64,000 bases of DNA from Dipylidium caninum (taxonomy: Eukaryota > Platyhelminthes > Cestoda > Cyclophyllidea > Dipylidiidae). Of the stretch, positions 52,501 to 64,000 are shown piece by piece; position 1 is the stretch's first letter; each line of letters opens with the position of its first letter. Location: positions 62,001-126,000 of the forward strand of contig QEYB01001166.1 of assembly GCA_017562135.1 (NCBI GenBank). The letters run 5' to 3'. Position numbers and translations under genes: made by a program. The notes below the pieces were generated by a model, which saw only the letters and a list, made by a program, of their open reading frames with translations, ran no database searches and was not told where the DNA came from.

Positions 52501-55500
52501 AAAAGGGCTTGATCATTTGAACTTTTGCGCAAGTTTCTTTTCAATGCGAGTTTACATAAGTTAATATGATCTTCAGGCCTTAAGCAACTGAGAGAAGGAA
52601 TGCCCCTTCCATTCATTTCAATAAATTTGCATTTGGATCCAACTGTACTTCTTGGTTACCTTAAAATAGTTTGGTTTTCCACGAAATCAGTTCATCAAAG
52701 AAACTCAAAATAATTGATTTTGTTTCCTCATTTTTTTCAAATATCAAACGTTTTCAGTTGTTCGTACTTGTTATAAACCAGATTGGTTGTAAATTGATAG
52801 GCCTAAATTTCCTCATCAAAACAATAGAAAAAATAAGGAGTACTTTTGGCTCGTTAAACCAAAAGCATTCAGTTTTTATCAGAGGTAAAGGACTCTTCAA
52901 GAAACTCACCTTCAGAAAAGGTGCCTCCAGATATCAACTCCGTGGCCGAAAGATCCTCCCCACCAGGATTAGCACTTGACCGACTCAATGAGTGTACACC
53001 GTCAATTGGTTCTAGGTAGGTGTCCATGTTGAGGGTTCCGGTTTTTGTCTTGTTCTGCATGCCCTAAGCAAGGGGTGAACTGTAGGTTTCGGCACGCAGA
53101 AACGAGGATTAGAAGACCAATAAAGTGGCTTATAAGCTATAGGTGAGGAAGGAAGAATGCAAGACTCACCGACAACGTATTAGACAAATTTTGAGTCAGT
53201 TGGTGCTTCTGGTTGTTGTTGCTACTATTGTTGTGAGGAGGGTGTGAAGGTGGCAGTGGAGGCAGAGGAGTTGTCTCTCTGACACCTCGTCTCATTCCGA
53301 CCCCCGATGTGGCGACGACAGTATTGACGGGAGTAGGTGTAGTTGAATCCCTGTGGTGATGGTTTAAGCGACATATAGACGGGTCGACCAAACAAATTTG
53401 GGCCTTACGATCCTCAGAGATCTGCCCTAAACCGCTTCGACCCAACGAACCAAGCGGAGAAGATACTATGGCAGGAGAAAGGAAGTGAGGAGTATGACAA
53501 CATTTGTCGCCAACAGTTGTAACACGTTTCGCAGATGCCCGAGATAAGCTCACATTGTCTAACAGAGGCCTCGTAAAATGTCAAAAGTTGCCAACATGCA
53601 GCAGGTCAATGCCTTTCGTCAAAGAGGCAAGATTACTTTCGGTAAATACGGTTCAAGTTTATTCAGAGAATATTCCACCAGCCCTCCAATGACCGTCACG
53701 GCATTGCAATAAATGACAAACTCACTAGGGTGAATGGTTGTCTCCGAAGCGTAACTCGACCTGGACTGAGCGGGACTAAGCACTCCCATGGAGTGAGCCG
53801 CGGAGGCTCCGGAGGCAGACGAAGAGGCGAAAGAAGCAGATGGCCACGCAGCTGTGAATTGTTGTCGCCTTGTCGACCCTGGTGTCACTGTCGTCTGTTG
53901 GTGATTGTGATTGCCATGATGGCTGTGAAAGGATACGGAAGATCCATTCATAGCGGAACGAATGAAGGTGGAAAGACGTTTCAATCCACCTGTCACACCG
54001 CTCTGGGGTTTTGATTTCCAAGGAAGGGTTGCAGAAAACACCTATGTGAAAGTATCGACAAAGCGTTTAAGATGAGTTGCAGCATAACAATTTTCGATAT
54101 AAACTTCCATATAAACGACATTTGTTTGCTAATAGAGTATGAAAGCATATCCTGACAAATCCTAGAAATTTTTCCCCTATTAATTCAGATGTCACCTAGC
54201 AAGTTAGGTAGCATGCGCCTAATCGTCTACTCAAATTTACAAGCTGTGACTAAAGGATTTGCAATAGTCTCTATAGCAAGCGTGTCTAAGCCATCGAAAA
54301 TTGCTTTCGAGCGTTAACAGACTTTGAATAGCGTTAATGACAACAGTCTCTAATTTCACGCACCAGTATTTTTTAAGTAACTGAGTAATTGCATATTACG
54401 CGGCGTCCATTGCTTAGATGAGGGGAATAATAATTGTGTGGAAAGATGTCGAAAAATGCCTTAGTTAAGCTGAATTTTCGGCGACACGAATAAAATGGAG
54501 GAATTCGTCAAATCAGGGCTTAAGTACTTTACGCTTAGTCATTTTTGATACATTTGTAAAAATATAAATTTTCTACGTGTTCTTCTCAAAACCTTTGAAA
54601 GTTCTGTTGGAGATTCAATTTTTTTTTAAAAATTAACTACTTGATTATCATCGGGAGGCTCAGAGAAACCTTCAACCAGTCCATCAGCTGAAGCTCCCCG
54701 ATAACCCGTAGCGATACTAGGCGATGGCTGTCCCCCCGATACGTTAGTCGTCATAGTATCTGCCGAAAGTAGCGTCTGCCTTCGCATGCTCAAAGAGGCC
54801 GAATTTGGCGTAATAACCGAGGATGGTGGACGATGTTGCTGCTCTGGGTTGTTATATTGTTGTTGCTGCAGAGCATAAGTCTCTGATATTGCTAATTCTA
54901 AATCGTTTATGGCACCGGCAGGAGAGGGAGGTAGTGGAGGCGGAGGGAGCGGAGGTAATCGGTGTTTGGAGGTGTGAAGGTTACCAAGGGAAACAGTAGT
55001 ACAGGTTGGTTTGACACCATTGGGATTCGAAACATAGCCCCATTGTTGAGGGTGATGGGAAATAGAAACGGCGGATTGGGACATCAAGACACTTGGATGG
55101 TGGGAAGGGGAGAAATAAGGGTTCTTGTGGTGACGTGAAAAGGTCAAAGAACCCGATAGGGTGTTCATAAACATGCCGGAGCCAGGAAAACGGCCAGGAA
55201 GAGTGTTGCTGGTTACTAATTTGGAACGGAAGAAGCGAGAAAGCCTGTAGGATATTAAAAACAGATTTTAAATAATTAAAATTACAGCCAAAGCGTTTAA
55301 TTACCTGTCAGTGTTGTGACACTTTCCCAAAAGGTGTCTTCAAAACCAATGATCGTCTTATAACACTATTAAGGAAATATCTGGGATGGTTGGAAACCAT
55401 ATCATTATGGTGCCAACTGCAACTTTGTAATGATCTTAAGTAGTAAATTGACTCTAAAAATTTTTTTGCTAAGCTTTTAGAAGTTTTAGGTTGCTAGATT

Positions 55501-58500
55501 ACTCAACTAAGTGAGGAGACGATGTAAAACAGAGTATAAGTAGGTGGAAGACATTAAGTTATACAATGCCCAATGATATTGCTTCTAAAAGCTATTTAAG
55601 GAACCTCATTCCATTATTAAGAATCTTGTTACCCGTCTGAATAAGTCATGGAAAATGTATAATGATTTGATAGCACAGGTTGGAGACAATTGTTTAAAAA
55701 AATGTATTTACCTCTGGCGGAAAATAAAGACGATGCATATAAGTATCAGCAGGCAGAGGATGAATCCAAAGATGGCCCCCATTGCAGCTAGATTATGAAA
55801 TAGAGATACCAATAACAAGTCTAATTCTTGCATAGCCGATTAGAATTTCACAAAACCACTATAGTATAGTATTAGTGAGATCACAAACAGCTACTAATTT
55901 ACATATTTCAATCCTTCCATTTCATGAGGTGCCAATGAACATTTGCTTTGGTGTCCGATCAAAAAGCAATCCGATTTTCACCTTCCATAGCTCTATAAAA
56001 ATTCCTGTGGAGAAGACACATAGATCACCCATCCCTCCCCACACGAAAATAAGCACAATCAACCTCATGATGACGAATATCATATTGGTCAAGATAACCC
56101 TTAACAAGATGGAACATTATTTAATTCATTTGGTAAATCCATTAGGCGCAATATTCAACCGACGGAGTATATAAAATTTACGATCTATGCTAAAGGGTAG
56201 AAAGAATCGGACACTACAGGGGAATACCTACGAGCGGTACAGAGCGTATAGGCACGGAATTTCACCGAGAGTAAAATTTTTTGGTTACTTACAACTATTC
56301 GCATATACAAGAAATATTGTCTAATTAAAATTTCAGTGTCTTATATGATAGAAGTCCGGGAAATAGCCTTTAAGTTCAATTTAACTTTTAGAATAAATAA
56401 ATGCTCATTGTTTAATCTGATTTATTACTTTTTCATCGCCTTGAACACCAACTTCTTCATTTGCGTTAACAGGTATGGCAACTTAAATTGCGGTGCACTC
56501 CTCTCAATCTGAAGGTGTCTTGGGAACCGGGACAATATCGAAACCTGAAAACGAGTGCGGCATACGAAGACAAGGGCTGAGTTGAAGCTCTGTGTGAAAG
56601 TCTCACCAAACAGGACTTATTGATTATCGGTATCGATCCATGTTGGTAAACCAGAGCAAACTGATAACTAATGCTCTAAAACGTACTTAGGAGGCGATAT
56701 TTGTTAGTAATAGCAAAGTGCACTAATGTTGGTGCCGGACCTGCGTTCAAGAAAAGATCATGAGAGTAATTAAATTATTGTTCAAGGATGGGGAAACTAA
56801 GTTTGAGGCAACTTGTTTCGTATTATACAACTTTCAATTCATCATCAGCTGTTAGGTGTCCTTGAGGTTGCCCCTAGAAAAATTTCAGGAGTACAGTAAA
56901 TAGATATATCGCATCACCACATTAGGTTAAGTGTTGTCTTAGTAACCATTGTCACCACTTATAGCAGTGTTTGGTCCGAAAATGAAGCATGATATAGTTA
57001 ATGTTCAGAGTCCTTGTTATTAAACACTGCCAAGGAAATACTCTAAAGAGAAAGTCCTTTTAATTGTGGTCCAAACACAGTTGTTACAGGTAGCTATTAT
57101 GCAAAAAGTCATTTTCTCTTTATAGTCAATCTGAAAGAAATTATTATTCGTCTCAGATTTATGCTAAAATGTTAATGGGGAACTAGACTCTTGATTATGC
57201 GGATCGGGTGGAAATGGTGAGGTCCTAATCTTTACAATACACGCTCGCTATTCGTCACGTTGCCTCAGTGGCTATTGAGAGAATTCAGGTATAAAATTAT
57301 CATCAAATTCACTAAATACCTACCAGACGATCCATGTGATAAACTGGCGCCTTCCCCTATGCCGCTGATAGTCTCCACAGTCACGGTGCCCGACATGGGC
57401 GAGTGGAGAGCTGACGATCCAGGTTTCATGTTGGATGTCTTGATCATGGCCGCTGCCATGACATTCGCCACTGATTTATTCGCACTCTCCGTGGTGGTGA
57501 CTGTTGTAGTTGTTTGAATAACTTCTGGCACCCTGTGGGTCGTTGTCGTAGTCGTCGCTGTCTTAGAATTCACCATTTCGGTTAAAGCTGCATCAATCTC
57601 CTCACCTATCGCAATAAGTGATGTCAGAGAATTTAATTTCCTTCATTAGATGAGTCCCTTTAAACGGTAGTGGATTAATCATTATGTCATGTCTCAGGTT
57701 GCTGTAATTTGAGCCGGTTGGCATTTCAAATAATTTACTATCTTTTTGCCATCTGAACAATATTTTCTAAGACAACTAACTGTACCATCCCTAACTCGTT
57801 ATAATTATTTGTATAATGCAAGGAGGGATTTAAATATGCCAGTACAGACCCAGCCCCTAGCATCTCAATCTGAACATATTACATGTCACGGAGACGATAT
57901 TCAAACGAGCAGATTGTTGTCAATTTCAAACCATTGTTATGACTCAGCGGCGGTAAAGTTGACACTTGAAATTGTTTTGAAGTCAGTCATGACAGGTAAT
58001 TTTGAATTGGAGTCATTCAAGACCATTTAAGTTATAATGCGAGATAATTCTCTTCTTGAAAAATCATAATCACTGGTAAGACAATTGTCAAGGCTTCTAA
58101 CGAAGACGTCATTCTCCATTCACTAATGGTGAAGGCACTTCTCTTTCCAGCTTTTTACGTTTTTGGATTTTGCAGTTTTACGGGCGCCTAGGACGGCACC
58201 AACAAACGAATCTATCTGTAACCTTCAGTGTACTTTATAATCAACTCACCCAAGTCCCGTTAAGAACGCAATAATGAAGAAAAGTGAGTGGATCTGCTAT
58301 AAAATTTAGCAAAAGACATTATTGCCTCAGGATCTCAACAATATGGAAATGTTTATACTCTGTTTCTATGGGCTATTAGACAAATTTTCCTCCTCATTCC
58401 TTCAGAGGATTTGTCGCCAGAACACAACTTACAAAGGGTATTCGCGATGATGATTGTGTTTGGGGGCTGATTACCTTACAGACGTATTTTTCGAATGAAT

Positions 58501-61500
58501 CCGTAATGACATCCAATGAGCAAGTCTGAAACTTTTAATCTATTTCTTAATACGAATTAGCAGACCGAGAAGGGAATTAAATAGTAATGACGGACTGAGT
58601 GCATATCATAAAATCGCCTTAGATCGGTGAAAACAATCAAAGTTACCCAAAGATGGGTTCTCCTAGTTCCCATTCTTCATTAGGCAAATTTTTTATCATA
58701 AGATATGCCGTCCTCGGCTTTCTAACTACCGAATCCTGTGTAAGGTAATTAGAGTAGTGAAACTTATTTACGGTGTAAAGCCTAATTGCCCAAAGGATCC
58801 ACGAATTTATTAGTAAGCCGCACTTTAAAAATTTGTAATCTCAATTGTAAGTTCACTTAGAAGACGCTGTTTATTGGTGATATAAACTTTTTGGTAGTGG
58901 GCGTTTCGTAAATTGACAACCTATTCTACATGACTCCTATTTGACAAGATTACTCACGATTTTCGAAATGTCTAACCTCGAAGATTAGGAGAAAGTGACT
59001 GCTGCGCCTAAAGCGACATCACCGAAGTAGTGAGGGCCGTTTTATTCAGTCAGCTTGTTACTACTTTTAAGTTTCCTTCATTTGGCGCACCAACTAACCA
59101 AAAACGTGAAAACAACTCGTCTGAAAAGACCATTTTCTGTCTACAAAAAGCGTTCTCAGTCATATCGAACAACTTAGCAGTTTGAGCACAAAACCTGGGT
59201 TCCCCTCGTCATAGAATGGCATTTCTTATTAGGCATTAGTCTTAGTTTCTAAAAATTCGTTCCGAAGTTCACTTAAATAAAACCTCTGTTTCATACTGAA
59301 AAATAAATGAGCTTATATGGAATGTTAAACCCATGAGGTCCGCCTAATTTACGTGGTATTCATAAAGAAGCATTAAATTTTTGGACTCGAGGACGACCTC
59401 TGAAGTGGTCATCGAGCCTCGCGACAATCAGATTAAGTGAACCTCACTCACGGGTCATGCAACCACCAGATGGCAGGTCAGGGGTCCATTCTCTAGTATG
59501 ATGATTGCATTGAAGCACCAGATGATTGGGGAGAGGATCCAAGTTACTACTTTTGAGGGCACTTTTGAGGGCACCGATGTTATTTGCGGTTGCGTTGACA
59601 GCGAAACCGAGAGGAGGAAAGAGGAATCGGTCAGGAGGGCAGTGAGCCTCGGCGACTGCGACTGTGGCACCGGTGGCGTCGGAGTGCGTGTGTAGTGCAT
59701 AACCCAAGTGGCCTCCGCCCTCGAGGTGACTGGGCAGTGGAGGACAGTGGAGCACTGAGTGGGGGAATAAAGAAAGAGTAAACCCTCGTCACATTAAATG
59801 TACCTACTATTTCCGTCAGAAATTGCCTTAATGCAGGGATGCACTTGGTACCCCCTCACCATTCCTACCTTCAGAACTGTTATTATTACAACAGCCAGAG
59901 GGGAGAGGAAACTTGTTTTCTAAAGACAAATTGTTGGTCTTAGGAGTTTCGCGTCTTCAGAGGCGTCCTTGGAGAGTAAAAAGCTTCTATACAGACTGGA
60001 ACGCCTCTCATTCGCATCTTTGCCTGTGCTCGGGTCCTCAACGCTTTTATTTGTGGTCTTAGTGGGGTGAAACGGGTATTGAAACGGGCTGTTTCTACGA
60101 TCAGCTATTGATAAATGGATAAGACTACTTATCAGTGGGTAGACCCCTACTTCTATTAATCACTATGGCATTCGCCAAGTGAAAGGGAAAGCTCATTCTG
60201 TTAACATAACTATATTTCGTAAGAAATTGAAATCCCTATAGCGCTTCCCTTCCTTAAAAACGAATGGCAACAGACTACATAACACTCTACGACAGTCGCC
60301 AACCTCACTATCCTTATCGTGGAAAGTTGTGCACATATCATCAATTCAACCTATTATTCGGGTTTGTGTGTGACAGAAATCACTTGGAAATGTACACGCA
60401 ATTGCTTTTTCACCCATATCCTTCACAGAAATCGTACTCCGATACAACCAAGTGACGGTTAAGTGACGCACATAGTGAAGGTTGTACTCTAGCCCGACGT
60501 TATACCTCTAATTCACAACTCCCGTATCGAGGTTTAAAGTCTAAGGTTCCAAGAACAACAGTGAACTGTTAGATTCTAGGACAGTATGGCCAAGTAAGGC
60601 TACTTTTCCAAGATTTTGTGCGAAATGGTCTTTATCCGTTTCCACCAGTTTATCTATCGGCGGTGAAGATTTGGGCTGCCGTGTAATCGAAGGAAATGCC
60701 TGAGATGCGCTAACTTTTACTCAACTAGAGGAGTTTCCAAAGTATTCGTGACTTCCATGTAGCTTTTAGCTTTGGTCTCATTACCGATTATATGAAGTCA
60801 TCGTCACTAGGCTTCTTATAATTTGAAACTGCAGTTAGGAGACTAGTTACTACCGTCACTAACAATTACCTGCCCTATGAAATTTCACAATAGAACTCGA
60901 CAATTCACGGAATGCTATTAGGAGAGTAAGGCGCTCTGATTAAACAATCTACTTTGTCAACTGTGTTGATACCATTGTGCTGTTATATTGCCGTCGTTTT
61001 TAGGTTTCACAACGATTGTTTACTGCTTTACGTATATGATTTAATCATATCACTGACTAGCAATTCGCTGGTAGCTCTCCATGAGACAGTATTGTGACTT
61101 AGAAGATGTTTCAACAAGCATCTACCTCCGTGTAGCTCGTAGCTTGGCAACACTGTGGTTAATTCCCAGCGCCAGGGTCTCTCAGTATACCTTCCGTCCA
61201 TTGAAATCTAAATTTCTATCCTAGTAGTGCATACGAGAACGGCAAATACAGCGTCTTTTACCCCTAGTATGACCATTTTCGACAAAAACCGGGACCCTGA
61301 GGCCTCGCTAGACCACAAGAAGTAGGCATAAGTACATTCGGAATCGAACTCAAAAAGAACGCAGTTGTACCTTCAAACGTAAGTTATAAACTCACTGATA
61401 AAATAGATTCTGAGCGGAGAAGCTTTTTTTCCCGATGTAATGTAAGAGGTTCAACATTGCGATTTTTTTACCTTTGTGGGGAATCGGTCTATCTTTAAGA

Positions 61501-63795
61501 GAAATTATTCAACTGATTGAACAGGCAAGCCTTTCTCTATTTTGTAACATCAATTTTACAAAAAGATATTACAAATTGGTACCCAAAGATTTTGCTGAGA
61601 AGGCATCTTAATGAATATTGTTGTCACCACTGAAGCCGCACTAATTTGGCATTCATAAGTTTGCGTAAGTCAAATGTAAGCTGTAAAAATTCTTTAAGAT
61701 GATTCATTTTTTGTGTTAGACTGTCACCTTGGGAGAAGGGAGGATGAAAAATCTCCAGCAACTGTAAATGTGAATGTCTGCACCATACGTCTCGATTGTT
61801 ACGTGAATGACGTGACCTCTTGAAGTTAATTCAATAACCTCCTATGTAGCAAAAGGATAAAGAACAAGCTATCCCTCAATTCTACTAAATTTGGTAATCT
61901 TCAAGGCAAAAATTGGGGAATATTAGCTTCCTGCGGGTATCTATGTCGTTTGGATTGCAAGAAATGATCGTATAACACATGAAGCACTTCTAAAGATCAG
62001 CATATCAAATCGACTTTTTTTTAACTTCCGCATAAATGTTGGGTGTTCTACCCTACGAGGGGCGTATGGGTTAGGAGATGCGAGTCTAGAGGCAAATTCA
62101 TTTTTACAAACACCTTCTACTCACCACAATGGGGTATTTTGCCTTCATGACAGTGGTGGTGCTAGGGCGCTATTACCATTCTAGTTGCAGAGATGGAAAT
62201 GTAAATAAAGTCATGTACATCTCAGATAGGCTCACTAGACCGCCTTAGTTCAAAATAACTTTCTTACTAAGGAGTGCCAGTTGGGCTGGTGTCTGAGCAA
62301 GCGATGTTCAATATCAAACCCGCGAAAGCAGGCTCTTTTTCTCACACTTGGTGACCGGTGTAACGTGGGATGACCGCATGGTAAATGAGATTCCGAGAGC
62401 CCAGTGAGAATGTCAAGTGTCATTTGTTTCAACAAAAGAAAACGCTCTCATTTGAGAGGCTGCTTTATTTTAAATGTAACATTGAAACGTAAGTGCTTCG
62501 AAGGCCAGTTATTAAGACGCCTTTAATACAGAAAAACGAAATATTAATTATACGCGTTCGCACTTATTTGAAAATCAGATGCAGTCTACATAATGGGTAA
62601 GATCTGAACGAAAAAATAAGTAGCAGCAACATGTATTTATATATCAGGTAGCCAGATTTAGCCGGAATAAATTTCAATTTGCGAGGCTACAAACTAGAAA
62701 CTCTGAGTAATTTAACAAGACGCAAAATATATTATTTGCATCAAATGCAGAGTTGAAATCGAAAACTTTCTCGACTACTTTTATAACTATTTTCTGGATG
62801 GAGGGGAGGGGGTAGCAAAGTATCTCTTACGAACAAAGCTGTTCCACTCCACGACCACTTTGGGCTCGAACTTTGAAATGTCTATATGGAAACATGTTTA
62901 GACTCCGCTCCCCTTGCAATAAAGGTAAAGCAGTTGGGGTGCTTTCGCATAATCGAAACAAGGAATTCATTTTAGCTTGGAACAACTTAAGCCAGAGAAA
63001 GGGCCTCCTAACAATCGCCTCAGTCGTTCTACACGGTAAAACGAGTTGGATCAAAGGAGTGCCCAATTAATCTATCACAAACGGTCTATCTAGGACGCTT
63101 CTTTGCTCATAACACAAGAGAATAAGAGCAAATATCGCAAGGTCGGAATATAAAAATAAAATAATAAGGTTAAGTGGAAGTATTTAAAATGTTATACTAA
63201 TAGTTTGCAAGGAATTGGACGCTTAATTAGGTTAAGTAGGTGGATCGAAAGACTCTGAATTAAATAAGGGTAAGCAAGTTTGCAAAATAAAAAAAAGTTC
63301 ATATTGACGAGGAATGCGTAGTGGGTTGGGCGAACTCACATATATACTCAAACAACAGTCCCTTTATCCATCCATGGCGTATTATCGACGAAGCGTTACC
63401 CCCGATTGGGTGGTGTAACGCGCCTCCTAGCTGCAAATTCACCTCAAAATCAATTGAAGTGAAGTTGTGGACCGGTCCGAGGACCAGAGGAGGGCTGTTG
63501 GGGACAGCTGAAGCCATGGCATAGTAGGATTCCTCCTCTAGTTGTCGCTGCGCAAAGTGTACATCATTGCTAAGACTCCCTTCGATGGAGTTGGCGTAGG
63601 GGCAAATTTCAAGTCGTAGTGAACGTCGCTGATTAGAGGTGACGTCAACTCGGAGGTAGTCGGAGAGACATGGATCACCGATTGAGCCAGAAGGGCAGTG
63701 GAAACTTGGAAGGGTTGGAAGCAAGCTTCCTTTCGAGGCGGGCTTTTGAAGATAATGCAGATTCGCCGGTGGTAATTCGGAATCTTCTTCAGAAG
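46538..63795 (-). CDS. Single-pass membrane protein with CUB-like and sushi-like domains and a long Pro/Ser-rich tail (partial at 5' end)
   Basis: Not recognised as a named gene. Exons on the minus strand with agreeing phases: 63340-63795, 59452-59754, 57324-57605, 55712-55787, 54641-55244, 53726-54041, 53170-53558, 52910-53063, 50568-50867, 47664-47995, and doubtfully 46538-46730. About 1070 residues are covered. The first exon looks like a CUB domain (CLSDYLRVD, RLEICPYANS, IDFEVNLQLGG, GLLFEY). The second has four cysteines with sushi spacing and REWTPDLPSGGC. A Thr-rich stalk follows, then one membrane helix, AMGAIFGFILCLLILICIVF, and basic residues (RQRLSRFFRSK), so the tail is cytoplasmic. 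The tail has proline runs (RLPPLPPPPLPPSP, TTPLPPLPPSHPP) suited to SH3/WW/EVH1 domains and tyrosines in acidic or YxxP settings (DTYLEPID, DYFTYDEDH, SLYEAV). The start lies beyond the right edge and the stop is not identified. Introns are up to 3.6 kb. Confidence 0.7.
59553..59577 (-). repeat. 12-bp in-frame tandem duplication inside the sushi-like exon
   Basis: The plus strand shows cttttgagggca twice in a row; on the coding strand this gives the repeated tetrapeptide ALKS-ALKS. It lies between the second and third cysteines of the sushi-like module, where loops tolerate insertions. Confidence 0.7.
59755..63339. other. Long intron of the CUB-sushi receptor gene, nothing else recognised
   Basis: Bounded by a gtgagt donor (minus strand, 63331-63339) and a cactcag acceptor (59755-59761). 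I found no extra exon, nested gene or RNA gene. The short frames inside (60264-60455 plus, 62250-62435 minus, 62827-63066 minus) look like chance. Confidence 0.5.
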
Positions 63796-64000
63796 CTGTT
63801 AATGAAGGGAGGATATGTTAACAATTATCTTCGGTCTAGTGCATCGCCTAAGCTCATCAAGTCCTCCTAACATTAAAACCGATACTCGAGACATTTTCAA
63901 ACACATAATAATAGAGCAAATTTTAAACGTTTAAAGCAGTACCATCTTTAACTAAATGTTGTAACCTAGAACCAAAACGTCCTCTTATCACCTACACTTA

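Noticed and set aside
53730..54014. 94-codon plus-strand open frame rich in Gly and Arg
   Set aside because: Antisense of the receptor tail exon 53726-54041, whose splice sites and phases agree on the minus strand.
1..64000. Bacterial-type systems: CRISPR arrays, phage or operons
   Set aside because: No regularly spaced repeats, no closely packed open frames, and every recognised gene is interrupted by spliceosomal introns.

Overview
This is a gene-bearing stretch of an animal nuclear genome, most likely a parasitic flatworm and probably a tapeworm. Every gene found is broken by GT-AG introns. The introns mix very short ones (31 to 52 bases, clearest in the FRA10AC1-like gene) with kilobase-long ones, composition is moderate, and repeats are few. 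That pattern fits cestodes better than the AT-rich, repeat-rich schistosomes. The lineage is an inference; the conserved animal protein families are seen directly. There are no prokaryotic operons, CRISPR arrays, intact transposons or clear tRNAs. All gene models below were joined by hand from conserved residues, splice dinucleotides and matching exon phases.

Left to right: (1) about 2.6-14.2 kb, plus strand: a BAR-RhoGAP protein of the ARHGAP17/ARHGAP44/SH3BP1 type, with its 5' end missing or unrecognised. (2) 15.3-16.4 kb, plus: a divergent Na+/K+-ATPase beta-subunit-like protein without a recognised first exon. (3) 20.4-29.2 kb, plus: an NPAT-like protein starting with a LisH motif, resolved into 13 exons of 2301 coding bases. 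(4) 30.5-31.7 kb, plus: FRA10AC1 homologue in seven exons. (5) 32.9-38.8 kb, plus: GTPBP1-type translational GTPase, whose frame is broken by one base near 37,900. (6) 39.4-42.9 kb, minus: SMARCB1/SNF5 homologue, complete in seven exons (467 residues). (7) About 46.5-63.8 kb, minus, continuing off the right edge: a single-pass membrane protein with a CUB-like and a sushi-like extracellular module, a Thr-rich stalk, one membrane helix and a long Pro/Ser-rich cytoplasmic tail. I cannot name this one.

The genes do not form one pathway. Several are nuclear: the NPAT-like protein (histone gene transcription), SMARCB1 (SWI/SNF chromatin remodelling) and FRA10AC1 (spliceosome-associated). The others act in membrane or cytoskeletal signalling (BAR-RhoGAP, CUB-sushi receptor), ion transport (beta subunit) and translation or mRNA quality control (GTPBP1). 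GTPBP1 and SMARCB1 lie tail to tail, 543 bases apart.

Points for a second look: a 48-base in-frame exon carrying only the RhoGAP arginine finger, preceded by a GC-AG intron; two one-base frame breaks in or beside homopolymers, which look like consensus errors; the reduced beta-subunit ectodomain; and the unnamed CUB-sushi receptor.
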